Assembly: GCF_041197575.1 (NCBI RefSeq)
Contig: NZ_JBDKXB010000001.1
Location: 258,928-322,927 of the forward strand
Direction of reading: 5' to 3'
Length of the DNA stretch: 64,000 nt
DNA from: Thioalkalicoccus limnaeus
GTDB taxonomy: Bacteria; Pseudomonadota; Gammaproteobacteria; Chromatiales; Chromatiaceae
Within the stretch, counting starts at the first letter, position 1, and each line of letters begins with the position of its first letter. Positions 26,617 through 35,982 of this stretch are shown one piece after another. The notes beneath the pieces are model-generated. The model worked only from the letters and a program-made list of their open reading frames with translations. It was not told where the DNA came from and ran no database searches. The translations under genes and the position numbers were made by a program.

Positions 26617-26699
26617 GACCGTTTCTCGGGCACAGATAACGGAAAGAAAATTAAAGCCGCCTTGGGGATTCAGCTGGAGCTGAGACAGGACGTTAGCGG

Positions 26700-26829
26700 A
26701 GGCGGGATGTGAGGTCAAGGTCGGGAAGGATGGCGGCGCGACCTCGCTGATGAAAGCGATGATGCGCATGTTGGCGCCGCAGTTGGGGCAGACTAGCGGC
26801 AGCGATTCGAGCAGCCGGGCCAGCAGCAT
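26700..26829 (-). pseudogene. Fragment of an IS91-type transposase C-terminus
   Basis: On the minus strand the translation LLARLLESLPLVCPNCGANM followed by RIIAFIS resembles the region of IS91/ISCR-type transposases that reads LLARIYEV-PL-CP-CG--MR-IAFI, with a C-x2-C zinc half-site. A stop lies just upstream and the similarity ends after about 30 residues. The remaining 26617-26993 stretch holds no other supported gene; it marks the right edge of the accessory region. Confidence 0.5.
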
Positions 26830-26993
26830 CGGCTACGGATACGCGGGCTGTTTGAACCTTTCCATGGCAACCCCAAGGTTATGCTTTGCGGGTCCGCTGG
26901 GACCGCCCGGTCAAGTGGGTTTGGTCATGCGGTGGGTGAATTGCGCATCGGTCGAAGATGACGCATGGATAATCGGACGCGGGAGGAACCATC

Positions 26994-27473
26994 ATGTCCA
27001 AGGGTATCGTGAGCGGAATGCTTGGGTTTGTCGTTGGGTTTGTCACACTGGGCCTGGTCGCTTTTGTCGCGGGGCCTGGTGTGATGATCGTCGAAGACGA
27101 CAGCCGTTTCGGCTTCGATCAAACAGTTGAAACCATCCGGGATAGCGCGATCGAGGCTGGATGGAAGGTGCCGACCGTGCACCGGATCGACGAGGCCGTG
27201 TCCCAGTATGGCTATCAGGTGCCGCGGGTTGCGGTATTGGAACTGTGCCAGCCCCAGCATGCGGCGCGAATCCTAGCTGATGGCGATGCCAAGGTGGTCA
27301 CGTCGCTAATGCCCTGCCGCGTCTCGGTCTACGAGACCGCCGACGGTCGGGTCGTTGTATCACGGATGAACACGGGTTTGCTGGCCCGGATGTTCGGCGG
27401 GGTCGTGACCGAGGTGATGACCGAGGCGACACAGGAAAACGAAGAGATCCTCGCCGCGGTCATCGGCCGCTGA
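26994..27473 (+). CDS. DUF302-family membrane-anchored protein
   Basis: The 159-residue protein has one N-terminal hydrophobic segment (residues 5-29) and then a DUF302 domain, recognisable by FDQTVETIRDSAIEAGWKVP and VAVLELCQPQHAARILADGD, later MPCRVSVYE. DUF302 proteins are common in sulfur-metabolising bacteria; their molecular role is not established. The ATG at 26994 has GGAGGAA eight bases upstream. It is the first gene of the core genome after the accessory region and is followed by a small membrane protein. Confidence 0.85.
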   Translation: MSKGIVSGMLGFVVGFVTLGLVAFVAGPGVMIVEDDSRFGFDQTVETIRDSAIEAGWKVPTVHRIDEAVSQYGYQVPRVAVLELCQPQHAARILADGDAKVVTSLMPCRVSVYETADGRVVVSRMNTGLLARMFGGVVTEVMTEATQENEEILAAVIGR

Positions 27474-27504
27474 CGCCGTCACATCTTTGCCGAGGTTGGG
27501 TCTT

Positions 27505-27771
27505 ATGGCGGAGTGGTTCGAATCGGGCCGGATCATCGATCTGATCCTGTTCCTCGTGGTCGTCGAGGCGGTGGCGATCCTCGCCTACCGGCGCATCAGC
27601 GGGCGTGGACCGGCGTTGGCCGATCTGCTGAGCAACCTGCTCGCGGGCGCCTGTCTGATGCTCGCGGTGCGCGCCGCACTCGTCGACGCCGGTTGGCAGT
27701 GGGTCGCCGTGTGGCTCTTTGCCGGTTTGGTGGCGCACTTGTTCGATCTCAGCCGCCGCTGGCGACGCTAG
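27505..27771 (+). CDS. Small membrane protein, unknown function
   Basis: The 88-residue product has three hydrophobic stretches (about residues 10-27, 42-60 and 66-80) and ends in Arg-rich DLSRRWRR. I do not recognise the family. The ATG at 27505 has GAGG ten bases upstream and lies 32 bases after the DUF302 gene, so the two are probably cotranscribed. It overlaps the end of the convergent ATPase gene by 23 bases. Confidence 0.6.
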   Translation: MAEWFESGRIIDLILFLVVVEAVAILAYRRISGRGPALADLLSNLLAGACLMLAVRAALVDAGWQWVAVWLFAGLVAHLFDLSRRWRR

Positions 27772-28561
27772 CGGCCCGCGGCCCGGCGCCCTCACCCGTG
27801 TCTCGTTCGTCTCGGATCTGTGCTGTCGTCACCGGTCGGCGCAGTTCCGGGCATGGATGGCCGCGTCCAACCAAGTGCAACCCCTTGATTGGCATCCGGC
27901 TGGGGTTCGCGATTTCGTGCAATCGGCCCTCCTTCAGGCGAAGGATCCGGGTCGCGAGACGGGTCACTAGATCCTGGTCGTGGGTGACGAACAGCATCGT
28001 TTGCGGCAGATCAGCGAGATGGTCGATCAGGCGTTGCTCGGTCGCCTCGTCGAGACCGCTGGTGGGCTCATCAAGCAACAGGACCTCCGGGTGCATCGCG
28101 AGTACCGTCGCTAGGGATACGAGGCGTTTCTCACCGCCCGATAGCCTGTGCGTGATCCGTCCGGCATAACCGTCGAGGCCGAGCATCGCCAGGGTCTCCT
28201 CGGCGACTGCCCGTGCCTGCGCCGGTGACAAGCCCAGGTTCAGTGGCCCAAAGGCGACATCCTCGATTACGGTCGGGCAGAAAAGCTGGTCGTCGGCGTC
28301 CTGAAAAAGGAGGCCGACCCGGCGCCGGACCGGCAAGAAGGCCGCTTCCGTCTCGCGGACGTCGCCGAAGGCGACGACGGCGCCGGCCGTTGGCCGTTTG
28401 AGACCGACGAGCAGGTGCAGCAATGTCGTCTTGCCCGATCCGTTCGCGCCGATCAGTGCGAGCCGCTCCCCCACCTCGAGGCGCAGGTCGAGATCGCGCA
28501 GGACCAGGCGCTCGGGATACCCGAAGGCTACCCGTCGCAGCTCGAGCAAAGGCTCCGTCAT
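27749..28561 (-). CDS. Energy-coupling-factor ABC ATPase (CbiO/NikO type)
   Basis: The 270-residue protein has Walker A GANGSGKTTLL, Q-loop LFQDADDQLF, signature LSGGEKR, Walker B LLLDEPTSGLDE and the switch His in VTHD. The FQDADDQLFCPTVIEDVAFG text is typical of ECF ATPases for cobalt or nickel. It should hydrolyse ATP to drive metal uptake together with membrane partners. The start at 28561 overlaps the stop of the upstream nikL-like gene (ATGA) and has GAGGAA seven bases before it. The last ~45 residues after MPIKGLHLVG are extra. CbiM/NikM and CbiQ/NikQ are not encoded next to it. Confidence 0.88.
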   Translation of the reverse strand: MTEPLLELRRVAFGYPERLVLRDLDLRLEVGERLALIGANGSGKTTLLHLLVGLKRPTAGAVVAFGDVRETEAAFLPVRRRVGLLFQDADDQLFCPTVIEDVAFGPLNLGLSPAQARAVAEETLAMLGLDGYAGRITHRLSGGEKRLVSLATVLAMHPEVLLLDEPTSGLDEATEQRLIDHLADLPQTMLFVTHDQDLVTRLATRILRLKEGRLHEIANPSRMPIKGLHLVGRGHPCPELRRPVTTAQIRDERDTGEGAGPRAASVASGG

Positions 28562-29229
28562 CGCCGGTTCCTCGCGCGGCACCGCCACCAGGCGGCCAAT
28601 CCCACTAGGCCGAGGATATAACCCAGGCCGCCGAGGATATCCCGCGCCAGGATGCGCTCCTCGAGCGCGATCACCTGTTCGCGAAGCGGATGGATCTGAC
28701 GGGTGAGGACGCTTTCGATCTGGCTCGCGAGTTCCTCGGGATCGAGATGGCAAGAGCCAGTCGGGTCGCTCATCGTCGCTCCGGTGGTCGCGTGCTGATT
28801 CGCTGCCGGTGCCGGGTCGGCTCCGGCCAGGGGGGCGAGTTCCATCGCCCGCACGGTCCATTCGGCCCGGTGGCCATCGCCGGTATCGGCGACGATGCGA
28901 TGGTCGATGGCGGCGCGGACCTGGTAGGCGAACCGGCCCTCTTGATCCGGGGTCGTTTCAGCGAGTACGCGCCCGTCCGGGTCCTGGATCTGGATGAGGG
29001 CGCCGCTGGCCGCGCCGCCGCCGACGAAATAGGTGCGACCCTCGATGCGATCACCGTCGACGAACGCGAAGACCTTCAACTGGTGAGCCTGACCCGGGGC
29101 CGCGACGACCAGGGCCAGCAGCAGCACGGTTGCGAACGCTCGCCCTGGTCCAGCCCCGGGTCGGGCCGCGGGGCCTCGGACCAGCCGTGGGCTTCTCGGA
29201 AACGCGGCGATCGGCGTCTTCTCCGTCAG
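28558..29229 (-). CDS. NikL/CbiL-like periplasmic component of Ni/Co ECF transporter
   Basis: The protein of about 223 residues has an N-terminal hydrophobic segment (FATVLLLALVVAAPGQAHQL), a compact domain (KVFAFVDGDRIEGRTYFVGG, DGRVLAETTPDQEGRF), and a C-terminal membrane helix (GGLGYILGLVGLAAWW). This is the layout of NikL in NikKMLQO-type nickel transporters. The start is unclear: no ATG, GTG or TTG fits between the end of nikK and the signal peptide, so CTG at 29229 is listed as a placeholder. Its stop overlaps the ATPase start. Confidence 0.72.
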   Translation of the reverse strand: MTEKTPIAAFPRSPRLVRGPAARPGAGPGRAFATVLLLALVVAAPGQAHQLKVFAFVDGDRIEGRTYFVGGGAASGALIQIQDPDGRVLAETTPDQEGRFAYQVRAAIDHRIVADTGDGHRAEWTVRAMELAPLAGADPAPAANQHATTGATMSDPTGSCHLDPEELASQIESVLTRQIHPLREQVIALEERILARDILGGLGYILGLVGLAAWWRCRARNRR

Positions 29230-29243
29230 GATTCCACCCAGGG

Positions 29244-30032
29244 TCAGCGCATGTCGCGCGTGCGCACCCAGATCAGGCCGCCCTGTTCGACGGGTACCGC
29301 TTCGCCCTCGGGGTTGCGCATCGTCTCCTCGCCTTCGATCAGGGCCGCGAAGCCCCACCAGCCGGCGCGCGGCATCGCGTACGCGAAGACGCCGTTCGCA
29401 TCGGCCTTGACCACCTGCGTGACATAGGCATCGGCCGGCGGGGCGAAGGTGCCGTCATTGCGCCACTCGACCTCGACCTCGGCAAAGGGCACGGGTTCAC
29501 CATTATGTCGGACGATGCCGCGAAACAGGTTGCCGGTCCAGAGCCCGTAAGGACGCACCAGCGGCTCGATCTCGACCGGGAGGCCGACCGGGCTTTCCCA
29601 CCCCTCGCCGCCGCCGAATCCATCGACGACGACCTTCGTGTAATGGATGATCATCACGCCCTCGGCGGGTTCCCAGTAGGGCGCGGGCTCCAGGTAGAAG
29701 ATGTGGTCGCCCGGTTCGGTGACCCGGTACTGAGCACGATAGGTTCCTTGGCCACCTTCGTCGACTCGTGTCAGCGCCTCGCGCAGATCCTGATCGCCGT
29801 CGGGGCCGACGACGCCGAAACGGACCGGGGGGGCCATGTCCATGACCGGGCCGCCGGCCATCGGATGGGTGAAACGCAGCCGCAGTTCGACCTGGTTACC
29901 GGTGCCCTCGTCGAGGATATCGAGATTCGGGACCAGTTCCTGGAAATGGGCGGACGCGGTGCCGGAGAGGCCCAAGGTTAGCCCGAGCCCGAGGATCCAG
30001 GGGCGTGCGGCGACGGTGGGGCGACAGAACAC
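29244..30032 (-). CDS. DUF4198 periplasmic protein, NikK-like
   Basis: The 262-residue product has a signal peptide ending in SGTASA and then a DUF4198 domain (HFQELVPNLDIL, RLRFTHPMAGGPVMDM, DHIFYLEPAPYWEPAEGVMI). NikK proteins of this family are secreted partners of nickel ECF transporters and bind metal through the N-terminal His left after cleavage; here mature HFQEL does begin with His. GTG at 30032 has GGAGA seven bases upstream. With the next two genes it forms an operon nikK-nikL-ATPase. Confidence 0.8.
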   Translation of the reverse strand: MFCRPTVAARPWILGLGLTLGLSGTASAHFQELVPNLDILDEGTGNQVELRLRFTHPMAGGPVMDMAPPVRFGVVGPDGDQDLREALTRVDEGGQGTYRAQYRVTEPGDHIFYLEPAPYWEPAEGVMIIHYTKVVVDGFGGGEGWESPVGLPVEIEPLVRPYGLWTGNLFRGIVRHNGEPVPFAEVEVEWRNDGTFAPPADAYVTQVVKADANGVFAYAMPRAGWWGFAALIEGEETMRNPEGEAVPVEQGGLIWVRTRDMR

Positions 30033-30353
30033 GGTGGTTTCTCCTGTTTCATCGGAAGCACGTCGAATCCCGAGCGCCCGAAACGCGCTGGGCGCCGAAC
30101 CGATGTCGTTGGTCGGTCCGGTCGAGACGACGGGGGCTCGCAGAGGACTTTCAATCGCTGTGGGTGATGGCAATAAGAGTACCACGAATAACGTAACACG
30201 ATCTGCCCTGACGCACCCCGGCGGTCTGCTCGGCACCGGCCACGCGACCTCCGATCGAGGATGATCGACACGGGTACCGGCGCCGCACTGACAGGGATCG
30301 TGGGCTATCATTGCGTCGTACACTTTTGGATGGGAGACTGGGCAAGACTGCTT

Positions 30354-31109
30354 ATGGCCAATTTTTCGACCCATCTTTACGGCGCAGCGGTGGTCAGCAG
30401 CGCGGCCGCGTTGGGTCTGCATTCGGCTGGATTGGCCGATACGACCCAGGCCCAGACCTATTTTGCGATCGGAGTGATCGGCGGCCTATTGCCCGATATC
30501 GATGCCGACAGCTCGCGACCAGTTCGGGCCTTTTTCAGCTTCACGGGTGCCCTGGCCGCGTTCCTGGTCTGCTTCGCCCTAGTGGACCGGTTTCCCGTTG
30601 TCGAGCTGGCGCTGATCTGGAGTCTCGTGTATCTGACCGTTCGTTACGGCGTGTTCGAGGTCTTCATTCGCTTCACGGTCCATCGTGGGATCTGGCACTC
30701 GTGGCTGGCGATGCTCTTCGTCGCGCTGGCGACCGCCAATCTCGCTTACTGGGCCCTGGGTCTTCCGGCCTGGGATGCCTGGGTCTGCGCCGGCTTCGTC
30801 GCCATCGGTTATCTGACGCATCTCTGTCTCGACGAGATCGCGAGTGTCGATCTGCTCAACAGCCGCGTCAAACGTTCGTTCGGTACCGCGATGAAGCCCT
30901 TCAGCCTGCGTTCTCCCGGAGCCTCGCTGGCGATGGCCGCCGCCGCCGCGTTGCTGCTGTTCAGCGCACCGAGTCTGATGCCGGTGATCGAGGCGGGGCG
31001 CAGCCTCGACGAGGCCTGGGCCTCGCGGGTCGAGCGCCCGCAGCGGCCGTCGTCATGGTTCGCCGGCTGGCCGACCGCTCTCGGCGTGCCGGTCGTCGGC
31101 GAGCCTTGA
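30354..31109 (+). CDS. YdjM-type membrane-bound metal-dependent hydrolase
   Basis: The 251-residue protein has five to six hydrophobic helices and the family metal motifs GGLLPDIDADSS, VHRGIWHS and THLCLDE, where Asp and His residues would bind a metal. YdjM-like proteins (DUF457) are described as inner-membrane putative hydrolases; substrate unknown. ATG at 30354 is chosen because it begins MANFSTHLYG, like family members; 30261 would add unrelated residues. It is divergent from nikK across about 320 bases, which hold no other gene. Confidence 0.82.
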   Translation: MANFSTHLYGAAVVSSAAALGLHSAGLADTTQAQTYFAIGVIGGLLPDIDADSSRPVRAFFSFTGALAAFLVCFALVDRFPVVELALIWSLVYLTVRYGVFEVFIRFTVHRGIWHSWLAMLFVALATANLAYWALGLPAWDAWVCAGFVAIGYLTHLCLDEIASVDLLNSRVKRSFGTAMKPFSLRSPGASLAMAAAAALLLFSAPSLMPVIEAGRSLDEAWASRVERPQRPSSWFAGWPTALGVPVVGEP

Positions 31110-31168
31110 CGATGGTCGGCACGGCGGACCTATCCTCGCTGCGGACGATGGTATAAACTGCCGCCGCC

Positions 31169-32125
<957 letters not shown>

Positions 32126-32152
32126 CGCGCGGCGTTTCGTGACGAGGGGGCG

Positions 32153-33460
32153 ATGCCCAGATTGGTCCCCGATCACCTGCTTGGCGCCATCGGTCCATTC
32201 GCGACGGGTCGTCGTGGATGGGTGGCCTTCAGCGGCGGTATGGATTCGACGGTCCTGCTGGCGGCGCTGGCGCAACTCCGCGAGCGCCTTCCATTCAGAC
32301 TGCACGCGGCCCATGTCGACCACGGTTTGCAGCCTGCCTCGGCGGCCTGGAGCGACCACTGTCGGCGCCTCTGCGATGACCTCGAGGTGCCCTTGACCTG
32401 TCTCTCGGTCGACGCCCGTGCGGCGCCCGGGGAAAGCCCCGAGGCGGCGGCGCGCACGGCCCGCTACGCTGCGCTGATGGGCCTGATCGCGCCCGGGGAT
32501 CGATTGTTCACCGCGCACCATCAAGACGACCAGGCCGAGACGGTGCTGCTGGCGCTGATGCGCGGCAGCGGCCCGCACGGTCTGGCCGCGATGCCGGCGC
32601 TCGCCCCGTTCGGAGCGGGTCTCCTGGCGCGTCCCTTGCTCGGCTATCGTCGTGCCGATCTCGAGGCCTTCGCCCGCGCTGCCGGGTTGGTCTGGATCGA
32701 GGATCCGACCAACGCGGTGCTGGATCTCGACCGCAATCTGCTGCGGCATCAGGTGCTGCCCTTGCTCCGCCGTCGCTGGCCGTCGCTGGCGCATACGATC
32801 GCGCGCAGCGCGGCGCATTGCGCCGATGCCGCGCGCCTGCTCGATGGACAGGCGGCCGAGCAGATCGAACGATTGGCGTTGGCCGGTGGTGCGGCATTGT
32901 CGGTGCGCGGTCTGTGTGCTTTACCGGCGGAGCTCGGCCGCACGACGGTGCGCTATTGGATCCGCTCGCATGGGCGGACGGTGCCGGATCAGGTCCACCT
33001 GGAACGGATCCTGACCGAAGTGGCCAATGCCCGACCCGATGCGACCCCATTGGTCGCCTGGCCCGGCGTCGAGATCCGGCGCTATCGGGATGCGCTGTTT
33101 CTGCTCTCGCCCCTGCCGCCTGCACCCGAGCCCGGCGCGAGGATTCCCTGGATCGGACCCGCGCTCGCTCTGCCGCATGGCTTGGGATCCTTGGCCAGAT
33201 CTCCGTCTGAACCGGGCGCTGCGTCAGCCCCGCTCGAGGTCCGTTTTCGCGTACCTGGCGCGCGCTGGCGCCCGGCCCCCGGGGCGCCGAGCCGGGCGTT
33301 GAAGATACTGTTCCAAGAGGTCGGCATCCCGCCCTGGCTGCGGCCCTACGTCCCTTTGATCCATGCCGGCGGCGAACTGCTCGCGGTGGCCGGCGTCACG
33401 CCATCCGCCGGCGTGATCTGGTCAGGGCACCCGTGGGAGGACCTGGGGCTCTTTCGGTGA
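32153..33460 (+). CDS. tilS: tRNA(Ile)-lysidine synthase
   Basis: The 435-residue protein has the PP-loop SGGMDSTVLL, HVDHGLQPAS, and HHQDDQAETVLLALMRGSG, which identify the N-type ATP pyrophosphatase TilS. It also has the C-terminal TilS domain (LKILFQEVGIPPWLR). It attaches lysine to C34 of the minor isoleucine tRNA so that it reads AUA. The ATG at 32153 follows GAGGGGG. The accA-tilS order is common in gammaproteobacteria, supporting a two-gene operon. Confidence 0.96.
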   Translation: MPRLVPDHLLGAIGPFATGRRGWVAFSGGMDSTVLLAALAQLRERLPFRLHAAHVDHGLQPASAAWSDHCRRLCDDLEVPLTCLSVDARAAPGESPEAAARTARYAALMGLIAPGDRLFTAHHQDDQAETVLLALMRGSGPHGLAAMPALAPFGAGLLARPLLGYRRADLEAFARAAGLVWIEDPTNAVLDLDRNLLRHQVLPLLRRRWPSLAHTIARSAAHCADAARLLDGQAAEQIERLALAGGAALSVRGLCALPAELGRTTVRYWIRSHGRTVPDQVHLERILTEVANARPDATPLVAWPGVEIRRYRDALFLLSPLPPAPEPGARIPWIGPALALPHGLGSLARSPSEPGAASAPLEVRFRVPGARWRPAPGAPSRALKILFQEVGIPPWLRPYVPLIHAGGELLAVAGVTPSAGVIWSGHPWEDLGLFR

Positions 33461-33505
33461 CGGTCCCCGGCGCATGGCCCAGCACGGCTGGCCGCTGGTC
33501 GCGCC

Positions 33506-34507
33506 TCATCGATCGTCGCAGAAGGCGGCATGGCGCCCCTGCCAGAGACCGGTTTCCTCGCCCGACGGTAGCGGTCCATCCGGGTCGATGAGCCAGGCGG
33601 CGATGTCGGCCCGGACCCGAGTCCCCTGGAGGTCGCGCGGGAGCATGTGCCAGCCATCGGGGTACAAGACGAGACGCAACGCCGGTTCGCTCGTTGGCAG
33701 CGCCTCGGTCATCCGGCAGAAGGCGTTTTTCGGGATGATCTGGTCGCGCTCGCCGTAGAGCAGCAAGGTCGGCACCGGCAGTGTCGGTGCAGCGGCTTGC
33801 GCCAGGTCCATCAGGCTGGTGACGCCCCAGAGGGCCTCGACGCGGGTCGCCTTGATGACCAGCGGATCGGCACTCATCGCCCGCAACATGTCGAGGTTGT
33901 CGGACGGGCGTAACCGGATGCCTTTCCCGGTCAGCTCGAGCCCGGGGACGGTCCGCGTCGCGAGTTCGAGCGCCCAGCGTTGGTACCAGGGCATGGTGTC
34001 GCGCGACCAGACGGCCGGCGCGATCAGGACCAGGCCGTCGATCGGCAAGGACGCCGCGCTGGCGGCGGCCATCGCGACCGCACCCCCCATGCTCTCACCG
34101 GCGACGACCAGGCGCGCTCGCGGATAACGGGCACGTAAGAGCGCGACCAGCGTGCGCAGGTCCTCGATCAGGACCGCACTGCCGGGCCAATGGCCAGGTC
34201 GATCGCTCGCGCCGAAGCCGCGTTGGTCCACGGCGTAGGTCCAGATGCCCTGTTCGGCGAGATCTTGTGCCAGCGGCGCGAAGGCCTGGCTGTAGTCGTT
34301 GAACCCGTGCAGACCGATCAGCACGATCTCGGGCGGGGTCGGATTCGACCAACGATGCAGCGGGAGTCGGACCCCGTCGGCCATCCGTGCATGGTCGGGT
34401 GCGAGCCGCGCGTGGTGTGACCGGGAGAAGTCGGGCGCGACGGGTCGGGGGAGGCAGCCGGCGATCAGGGCGGCCAATGTGATCAGCAGGAGGATCCGGA
34501 CGGGCAT
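33506..34507 (-). CDS. Alpha/beta-hydrolase lipoprotein (monoacylglycerol-lipase-like)
   Basis: The 333-residue protein starts with a lipoprotein signal (LITLAALIAGC) and then an alpha/beta-hydrolase fold. It carries LIGLHGFNDYSQAF, GESMGGAVA (nucleophile Ser), the acid in YGERDQIIP and the His in DGWHMLPRD. Members of this group hydrolyse monoacylglycerols or lysophospholipids; the true substrate is unknown. It overlaps the 3' end of the SanA-like gene by 25 bases, so the two are cotranscribed. Confidence 0.87.
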   Translation of the reverse strand: MPVRILLLITLAALIAGCLPRPVAPDFSRSHHARLAPDHARMADGVRLPLHRWSNPTPPEIVLIGLHGFNDYSQAFAPLAQDLAEQGIWTYAVDQRGFGASDRPGHWPGSAVLIEDLRTLVALLRARYPRARLVVAGESMGGAVAMAAASAASLPIDGLVLIAPAVWSRDTMPWYQRWALELATRTVPGLELTGKGIRLRPSDNLDMLRAMSADPLVIKATRVEALWGVTSLMDLAQAAAPTLPVPTLLLYGERDQIIPKNAFCRMTEALPTSEPALRLVLYPDGWHMLPRDLQGTRVRADIAAWLIDPDGPLPSGEETGLWQGRHAAFCDDR

Positions 34508-35205
34508 GGATCGTCGCTGGGCGGGGACTCGAGCAGCGGCCGCAGTGGCACGCGCTCGGGGTCGCCGAGGAAGCGGGGGCCGCGGGCGCGCAGCAGATCC
34601 AATACGGCGGCCGCCCGGGCCAGGGTCTCCCGACGGCGAACACGGGAATACCAGTTCTGCGAAGGGTCGGCGGCGGCGTAGGCGGTTGCCCGTATGCCAG
34701 CGTGGTGTGCCAGAAACAAGGCGCGCTCGGCATGGAAGCGCTGCGAGACGATGATCAGGTGGTCCTGCCCGAAGACGGCCTTGGCGCGGATCATCGAATC
34801 CAGGGTTCGAAAGCCGGCGTAATCGAGCGTGATGTATTCGTCTGGTACGCCATGGGCGATCAGGTCGCGGCGCATCGTTTGCGGCTCGTTGTAGTGGGGG
34901 GTCGCGTTGTCGCCGCTGACCAGGATCGCGCGAACCCGTCCGGCGTGATAGAGCTCGGCGGCGGCCTCGATGCGGGGGCTGTAAAAGAGATTGGGGCCGC
35001 CGGGGCGCCGGCTCGAGGTGCCGAGCACGAGCGCAACCGGTGCTGGCGGAACCCTCGCGAGGTCGTCGTGGATCTGGCCGCGCGCGAGCAGTGTGATGGC
35101 CAGGTCGATCCCGAACAGGATCAGGATCGGCGACAGAAGGATCGCCGTGGCGACCGCAATCACCCCGATCCGGCGCCGATCAGGGGCCTTCGCGTCGCTC
35201 GCCAA
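34483..35205 (-). CDS. SanA/YdcF-like DUF218 membrane protein
   Basis: The 240-residue product has an N-terminal membrane helix (residues 13-37) and a DUF218 domain with ALVLGTS, YSPRIEAAAELYHAG, AILVSGDNATPHYNEPQTM and LIIVSQRFHAERAL. These fit SanA-type proteins, linked in E. coli to envelope barrier function. Start TTG 35205 lies within the end of yceH; GGGAG is ten bases upstream. It overlaps both neighbours, which points to one operon yceH-sanA-hydrolase. Confidence 0.85.
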   Translation of the reverse strand: MASDAKAPDRRRIGVIAVATAILLSPILILFGIDLAITLLARGQIHDDLARVPPAPVALVLGTSSRRPGGPNLFYSPRIEAAAELYHAGRVRAILVSGDNATPHYNEPQTMRRDLIAHGVPDEYITLDYAGFRTLDSMIRAKAVFGQDHLIIVSQRFHAERALFLAHHAGIRATAYAAADPSQNWYSRVRRRETLARAAAVLDLLRARGPRFLGDPERVPLRPLLESPPSDDPCPSGSSC

Positions 35206-35842
35206 GCCCGGTCAGCTCCCAGAGCGCGTCGAGATCGGCCCGCAGCCTTGCGACCTCCTGTTCGAGTTGCGCGAGTCGCTCCTGACGCGGCGTCGGTGAA
35301 GGTTCTGCCAGGTCGGCCAAATCCTCCGCGGCTATCGGTCCGCATAGCGTGTGGGCGTAACGTGCCTCGCGCCGTCCAGCGCTCCGCGGCAGCTCGATGA
35401 CCAACGGGGGCTCGCGTGACATCAGGTGGCGAAGCGCATATTCGAGTGCCGGGAGGTCTGGGAGCTCGGCCAGGCGACTGGCGTTCGAGCGCAGCTCTGA
35501 CGCGGTCTGCGGGCCGCGCAGCATCAGGGTCGCCATCACGGCTGCCTCGCGTCGATCGAGCCGCAGGGCCGAGACCAATCGTTGGTCGTAGCGCTCGGCT
35601 CGGCCGGCATAACTCGCGTCGATCAGGTCGCGATCGCGCAGCACATTGGCGGCATGTCCGACCTCGCGGACCTCGAGGTTCATGACCGGGTGGCGGCTCG
35701 TCTTCTGATTGCAGGCGAGCACCAGGGCGTTCAGCGTCAACGGGTAGGCATCGGGCGTCGTGCGTTGCTTCTCGATCAGGCAACCAAGGATGCGGGCCTC
35801 GAGCTGGGTCAGGGTCACAGATGTCGCTTCGGTCTCGGACAT
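35180..35842 (-). CDS. YceH family protein (DUF480)
   Basis: The 220-residue protein matches YceH: LTQLEARILGCLIEKQRTTP, YPLTLNALVLACNQKTSRHP, AAVMATLMLRGPQTASELR. It folds as two winged-helix domains and ends in a coiled coil (RQERLAQLEQEVARLRADLD). Function is not firmly established. The gene begins an apparent three-gene operon read leftwards. Confidence 0.93.
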   Translation of the reverse strand: MSETEATSVTLTQLEARILGCLIEKQRTTPDAYPLTLNALVLACNQKTSRHPVMNLEVREVGHAANVLRDRDLIDASYAGRAERYDQRLVSALRLDRREAAVMATLMLRGPQTASELRSNASRLAELPDLPALEYALRHLMSREPPLVIELPRSAGRREARYAHTLCGPIAAEDLADLAEPSPTPRQERLAQLEQEVARLRADLDALWELTGLGERREGP

Positions 35843-35982
35843 GGCTCGGCGTCTAACAAAGGGTGGCCGCTCCTAGCTTAGCGCCGTTACGCGCCGGTTG
35901 CACAGAGTCCCGGTCGAATGGCGTGCGAGGCCACCGACGTCCCGCACCGGGCCGGCCCGACGGTGGCGGCCCGTGACCGGCG

